From Rhabditoides inermis (lineage: Eukaryota; Nematoda; Chromadorea; Rhabditida; Rhabditidae), in assembly GCA_963966185.1 (NCBI GenBank), contig CAWZYM010000098.1, positions 66,963-130,962 on the forward strand: a stretch of DNA of 64,000 nt, given 5' to 3'. Each line of letters opens with the position of its first letter. Position 1 is the stretch's first letter. A program made the translations under genes and the position numbers. The notes below the pieces were generated by a model, which was given only the letters and a program-made list of their open reading frames with translations, had not been told where the DNA came from and did not search any database. Positions 58,455 through 64,000 of this stretch are shown here, in pieces.

Positions 58455-59042
58455 TCTTCCCAGTACTTTCAATCAGAGTCCTCTCCCTCGAAGTCTGTTT
58501 TCATTTCAGTAAATTCTCCACCGTCGTTATCATATGCGTTTCCGTTTTGATCGCGCTGCTGCAACGATCGCCGACAATTCTGTTGTCGTCGTGCAAACTC
58601 TACTTTTCGTCGTTCCTGGGATTCTGGGAGCACTACACGCCGACGTGTCAGGTGCGGAGAGAGAGAGAGAGAGAGAAATGAGAGAAGGAGAGAGAGAGAG
58701 AGAAGGAGAGAGAGAGAAGGAGAGAGAGAGAGAAATGAGAGAGAGAGAGAGAGAGAGAGAAGAATTCAGAACATCATCTACGGAGTGGATATCATCATGG
58801 ATGCGGCGTGTCTCGTTCTTTTCATCGCTCTCTCCCACCGTTACCCTCAGGCGATTCTCACAATTTGAAAACTCCCTGTCTCGTCGGGCAAGAAGAATGG
58901 AGCCTGTAAAACACTCATGATACAGGTTTCAGCATTTTCATGCTCGTCTTCAACAAAGACTGTCGCGCGGTGCTGTTCGATTACTGTCGTTTCAAAAGTG
59001 AGACACTTGTGATGACGTCACAGACCAGTAAACAATGCTTTT

Positions 59043-59098
<56 letters not shown>

Positions 59099-59170
59099 GG
59101 GGGGAGTCCAATAACAGCAGATAACCTTCAAAGCTTGATCGAGAAGACCAACTTATCATCGGACATCTGT
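57033..59170 (+). pseudogene. seven-transmembrane chemoreceptor-like GPCR, copy 2, TM6 exon lost
   Basis: Exons 57033-57119, 57262-57417 (GC donor at 57418 kept), 57839-about 57898, 58151-58312, 58510-58651, 58770-about 58860 and from 58933 match copy 1. An extra C (CTCCCACC near 58832) shifts the frame at the end of TM5. The TM6 exon and LINE of copy 1 are replaced by about 70 bases of unrelated sequence (58865-58932), so TM5 would join TM7. The intron 2 acceptor changes the next codon from Ala to Gly. It is non-functional as a 7TM receptor. Confidence 0.72.
59045..59096. repeat. (GA)n tract
   Basis: Same position as 53650 in copy 1, shorter here. Confidence 0.85.
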
Positions 59171-60148
59171 CAAATGTAGCCAAGATTTGCAGGACTCTCT
59201 ATACTTCAAGTGGGGGTGCATGATCCATCGCCACTCAGGACCCACTTCATTCAACCAAATTGTTCGTGTATCGCCTTCATTTCCACTCACAACACTCCTA
59301 AACTACCAGTTTTCCGGGCGCTAACGCGCCTTTCGAAATCATCCATTTTGGAGATACCTCAATACGTGCCTCAGGATTAAGCCCGACTTCGCATACGCGT
59401 AGCTCTTCGCGCGCGGACTCAAAAAATCCAGCTCCAAAACACATCGGTAGATCACACCAAAGTACCCCCATTCACACCCTAACAACTTCCATACTACCCT
59501 CCGGATAGCTAATTAGCATATAAAAACAAAGTCAGAATCTATGAACCTGGTATAGACCATGGTTGATAGCTTATACCACCCTGTGCTATACGCTTATACC
59601 ACCCCTGGGTGGCATAAGCTTTTCAGGTCATAACTTCTTTCAAAATTGACTCTCACAATTCTAGTTTAGCGGGTTCGAAAGCTCATCTCGCCGGCTTTCT
59701 AACAGACTATTAACATCTATACTTTACTTTACTAGTTAATCCGTTATCGGCCATTGAAATTTCGAAAATTTCAATCCTAAGGGGGGGACCCTTAGGATCG
59801 AAATTTTTTTTGTCTCGAATCCACTTCAAAGTAATTTCTAAAATCTTCTAAATATTCAATGATACCAAAAAAGTATAAAAATCCCCATCTCAACACTCCA
59901 TTCTAAGCCAATAATTCAGAGACCGCTCGTGGTTCAAACTTATTAGGGCTCACACCATATTAGGAAAGTGAAACGATGCCTCCGAAAATGCCTTGTAAAT
60001 TTATTTTCGAGCTATTGAGATGCCCTTTTAGGGTAAGAATACTGTAGGGGAGATTTATGCTGTAACTCGGTCAGTTTTGATACCAATATGAGAGGAGGAA
60101 TGGAAACAATAAACTATTATATATACTCTCTCTGACACGGGCAGCGCA

Positions 60149-60200
<52 letters not shown>

Positions 60201-60454
60201 TGAGAGAAAGAGGGAGAGAGAGAGGGAGGGAGATGAAATGGGAGAGAGGAAAAAGTATGAGCAAGAGAGACGCTCTGTATCATTCCAACTCCACAGTTTC
60301 GTCTATCTCGCCGACCAACACGAGAACTACTGCAAATCCCCTCCCTCAGCTCTGAAGCCACAATCACAGTTACAGCGTTCCTTTACTCTTCATTGCGACA
60401 GCTACAATGACAGTTCAAAGAATGAAAGAGAAAGAAAGTGTGTGTATGTGTGTA

Positions 60455-60489
<35 letters not shown>

Positions 60490-60861
60490 TGCAGAGAAAA
60501 AGAGAGAGAGAAGGAGAGAGAGAGAGAGCGAGCGAGAGAGAGCGCGCGCGCGATAGAGACAGAGAGAGAGACGCAGAGAAAAAGAGAGAGAGAGAGGGAG
60601 AGAGAGAGGGAGAGAGAGAGAGATGAGAGAGAGAGAGGAGAGAGAGGGGGGGAGACTGGAAGGAGGGGGGAGTCCCTCTGATCACATGTACTCTGATCAA
60701 CCGATGACTCACCAGTCTCCCCACTCACTCTTCCCAGTGTGAGCGCCTGCGCGAACACGTAAACAACATGGCCATATCTCGGCCGGCCGCTCACTGCATA
60801 CGTGCATACATTAGCGAGCGCCCGTAGCGGTTATGTTATCTTTCATTTTTAACACTTTCAG

Positions 60862-61095
60862 ATGAAATCGGTTCGTCTTAAACCAGGTGATATGGATTCA
60901 GCCATGTCCACTCTTCTCATGCTCTACAACTCTTGGGCAGATGAAAAGACTATGTACATTCCATCCCACATAACACAGGCGAGCATACTGCTTCTCCTGT
61001 GCTCATTTCAATTTGTTCATTTGTAGATCGACATGCCCTTACCATCGTGACAGCAGCATTTATCATACCATCAGAGATCCCGTCAATGATAGCCT
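60862..61095 (+). CDS. short exon pair of an unrecognised gene, copy in X3
   Basis: Same as 41053, with residue 2 changed to Lys. An extra T near 61037 shifts the second exon, so this copy is broken there. Confidence 0.35.
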
Positions 61096-61099
61096 GAGA

Positions 61100-61308
61100 G
61101 GGAGAGGAAGAAGAGGAGGAGAGAGGGGGAGAGAGAGGGGGAGAGAGGGGGAGAGAGGGGGAGAGAGGGGGAGAGGGAAGAGGAGGAGAGGGGAAGAGAG
61201 GGAGAGAGAGGGGCAGAGAGGGGAGAGGGGGGGAGAGAGAGGGGAGAGAGAGGGGGAAGAGAGAGGGAGAGGAGAGGGGGAGAGAGAGGGGGAGAGAGAG
61301 GGGGAGAG
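61100..61308. repeat. purine minisatellite, X3 copy
   Basis: Counterpart of 41285-41502. Confidence 0.9.
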
Positions 61309-61734
61309 ACCGGCACTTCCCACCCTCGTCTCATCGGATGGGGACACTAAACAACAATACTAGACATTCACCATCACAGTCACAATCCACTTTCCTTATA
61401 TGGATATTTCGTACGTTTCACTCAGTCACCTTCGACAAATGTGTGAATGGAATGGGATTAGCTCATAATTTGACAGGGCAGTTCCAGAAACATGGTTTCA
61501 CTCTCCTAATATGGTGTCAGCCTTAGATACTTCATATTATTTATCATAATCGCGTGTTCATATACAACAATTTATCGATTCTGAAATTAAAAAAAAAACA
61601 CAAAGCAAGAGAACCGCGAAAATCATCAACACGAGTTGAAATTGTGCATCGACAAATGAGAAATCTTATCTAGTGGCACCATTTCTACAGTATAAAACCT
61701 TCTTCATCGCCCACCGTTCTCATTCCCCTCTAAG

Positions 61735-63082
61735 ACCTCCACTGTGAGTTGACCAGATCAACAAGATACGTTTCTTTTATAAGATGTCGACGTGTGAAAA
61801 CACACCCGTAATCAGCATGATGGAATACGAATTTTTCGAAGGGAATGAACGCATTCTCAGAACGGGACTTGGACTGATCCTTGAGCCAGTCGATGATGTG
61901 TGCACCCTCCTGCTGAGTAGGTTGCGTCTTCGTCCTAGACACGACTGAAAACCGAACAGCGTCCCAGCCCTTCTTCCCTCCCCTTCACTCCTTTCGTCCT
62001 CCATCCCTCTCCCTCCCTCTCTTTCCCCTCCTTCTCTCTCCCCTCCTTCTCTCTATCTCACTCTCTCATCTTCCCTCACCCGCCACTCTGTCCGGCGCGT
62101 TCCATCTCCGCGCCTGACTTTCTTCTTTTTCTCTCCCCTCTTCTTCCTTCTTTTCGAACCAGCTAACAAAGCGATGAACTTGGCCATGCTCAGACGTGAT
62201 GTGTTGCACTTCATGGTGTCAATCGCGCAGTAAATCGAACTAAATCATGCGGGTGAAAACAAATATACAAATGCGATAATCTCACCGGGCGAACACCGCA
62301 CCCGGCGTCGGATCGATGACGGGCTTCATCTTCTCGACTGCGCGAACTACGAAGCGCGCTTCTCGTCGGCCGACTGCGATAGGACACATAGCAGCCGCCG
62401 CAGTCTCTCTGAAACTCAAGCACTGTTTCTTTTAAATTCAAATATGGACGACAATACTATACTCAAAGATAACAAAAAATTTAGAAAGAAATTATAATCA
62501 ATTGTTGAGAGTAATGTATCACAGACAACATTTTCCATTGAGTGACTCACGCTGTCCTTCCTACGACGAACCAGCCCGACACGACAGGACGGCGAGAGAG
62601 ACAGTCGACGAGAAGCGCAAACCGCCGACCTGCACAGTTCATTGAGTCGGGACTGTGAGTCCGGAGCGGTGGATGAAACTCGCGCCGGGAAGAACGCCCA
62701 TGCCGTCGGATCTTCTGAACAGGAAACGTTTATAACGGCCAGATAATGGACATACGTTCAACACCAGTCGAGATAAACAACAACAAAAACAACAACTGTT
62801 CACAACTCACTGTGAGCACTTCTAACGCAGTGGATACATCTTGGTCAACCGGGTCGTTCGAGATCTGAAAAAAAAGAAAAAAAAGTTAAAGAAATCGCTC
62901 ATATCGCGAAATGAGATATCCAAATTTCACGACTCGCAGTGAGAGTGTGCAGGATTCAGAGACGCAGACAAAGAGATACATAGTATGTTATATAGTCGCC
63001 ACCCCCGTTGGTTAACATTCATTACCGCTAATTCGCGCGCGCTTTCTCTCAAATGGCCCTCCTGCCTGCGAAACACACGATA
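61735..63082 (-). pseudogene. unrecognised multi-exon minus-strand gene, copy in X3
   Basis: Same exon series as 41936-43262. Here the last exon is in phase with its TTTCAG acceptor (an extra A relative to X1), and the DPTAWAFF exon reads through where X1 stops, but the ETAAAA exon has its own indels. Together with X1 this points to independent decay, or noise, in a gene whose family I do not recognise. Confidence 0.4.
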
Positions 63083-63648
63083 TGAACGAAAATTTGAACG
63101 AAAGTGAACGAAAAACAAAATTCATGAAACAAATGCGGAGGTGTATTCATACACTTCCTCTGCACCACATATCCAAAATTCAGCCTTCTAACTCAAAAAT
63201 TAAAGATGCTGAAGCTTTTTGGACGTTGAAAAACGACGGATTCTTCATAAGGTCACTTCTACCGGGAGTATGAGACAAAATAACGTTATGGTATATAAAA
63301 AGAAGATGTAGACAGATTTGCTACCTAGATCATATCCAAATTGTACGATTTCGTTTCGTGAGGACAGAGATCATTAGTTTAAGTGAAGCCACCTCGCGAT
63401 CATCAGAAACGGTTATCGAATGATATCGATAAAACTAGTTGTCCGCTCGAAATTCGCATGCGGACGATTGTTAAGGACTTTATTACAAATGTTCTATTGA
63501 ATGTACAGAAGAAAATAATAAGCTTGCAACGAGCTGAAGCTTTTGGTACGTGACAAAACCGCCAATAATTTCAGTTATCGATTGATATCGATTGTGTACG
63601 TTTGTGTAACTTGAATTCTAAGTAGCCATAACAACGATAAGAGATATT

Positions 63649-63990
63649 TTCTTTAAAAAGTACTTGCGTAAACAAATAAACTTTGTCTTGTCCCAATGCA
63701 GCAAAAGCACATGCATAAAGCGTTTACAAATACTAACACAAACCTGCGCCTCTCTCTTCCCCCCCCCCCTCTCTCTCTTTCTCTCTTTCTCTCTCTCTCC
63801 TCTCTCTGTCTTTTCTCTCTCTAATATGGACCTATGCGTTATTCATTTGTATTGTTATATTTCATCGGTTAGTGTCCACTGTCCGTTATGCGCAGGTTTG
63901 TGTTAGTATTTGTAAACGCTTTATGCATGTGCTTTTGCTGCATTGGGACAAGACAAAGTTCATTTGTTTACGCAAGTACTTTTTAAAGAA
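63649..63990. repeat. inverted repeat with ~100-bp arms, X3 copy
   Basis: Arms 63649-63749 and 63890-63990 flank a CT-rich loop. Counterpart of 43831-44180. Confidence 0.88.
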
Positions 63991-64000
63991 ATATATGTCC

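Larger units (their letters stand above)
56184..60002. repeat. segmental duplication unit Y2
   Basis: A copy of Y1 without the LINE, with a shorter receptor intron 2 and only a truncated ~160-bp unit at its right end, where it fuses to X3 within the element 4-derived block. Confidence 0.9.
60003..64000. repeat. segmental duplication unit X3 (runs off the window)
   Basis: It matches 40208-44205 from the element 4 block through the inverted repeat. Differences are mainly single-base indels and tract lengths. Confidence 0.92.

Noticed and set aside
1..64000. tRNA and rRNA genes
   Set aside because: No cloverleaf with A/B boxes or rRNA-like conserved stretch was noticed; a dedicated scan would be decisive.

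Overview
The window is eukaryotic. Genes are split by many short introns, most acceptors read TTTCAG, and a 7TM receptor gene of nematode-chemoreceptor style is present. Several start codons lie 0-1 base after a TTTCAG- or TTCAG-like acceptor, as at spliced-leader sites. A nematode is the best guess (moderate confidence; no species is claimed). Introns are full of (GA)n/(CT)n tracts, many of which start at the 5' splice site.

Layout. 1-15.9 kb holds pieces of host genes and LINEs: a reverse transcriptase end, a LINE endonuclease scrap, the C-terminal HEAT part of SF3B1 cut at both ends, a 5 x ~235-bp satellite, one apparently intact 312-residue gene of unknown function, a frameshifted PWP2/UTP1, the start of a DDX24/MAK5-like helicase, a scrap of DIS3L2, and a second copy of part of PWP2.

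15.9-40.05 kb is the core of the window. It reads as a head-to-tail array of Helitron-like elements. Each starts TCGCCC and ends in a GC-rich hairpin closed by CTAG, and the internal junctions read CTAG|TC. The first element sits exactly between A and T of a PWP2 site whose empty version survives at 10,022/10,023. The third element (18,371-38,666, about 20.3 kb) carries three genes. One is a ~65-exon Rep/helicase gene that begins with a macro domain and a C48/Ulp1-like protease domain. The second is a divergent, antisense class-I-fusion-glycoprotein-like gene with signal peptide, furin-type site, hydrophobic segment and C-terminal membrane anchor; it has one in-frame TAG. The third is a small antisense type I membrane protein. 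A 5 x 150-bp array with CCAAT, GC-box and CRE-like motifs lies between the envelope-like and Rep genes. The set suggests a Helitron that took up envelope functions, comparable in concept to fusogen-bearing Mavericks.

40.2-64 kb is a tandem segmental duplication in the order X1 - Y1 - X2 (truncated) - Y2 - X3. Y carries a 7TM receptor gene whose two copies are damaged at different places. Copy 1 has a one-base insertion and a LINE in its last intron. Copy 2 has a one-base insertion and has lost the TM6 exon. X carries a short plus-strand exon pair, a decayed minus-strand gene related to another at 45.8-47.2 kb, and a long inverted repeat. Much of this region is purine/pyrimidine simple repeat with no recognisable gene.
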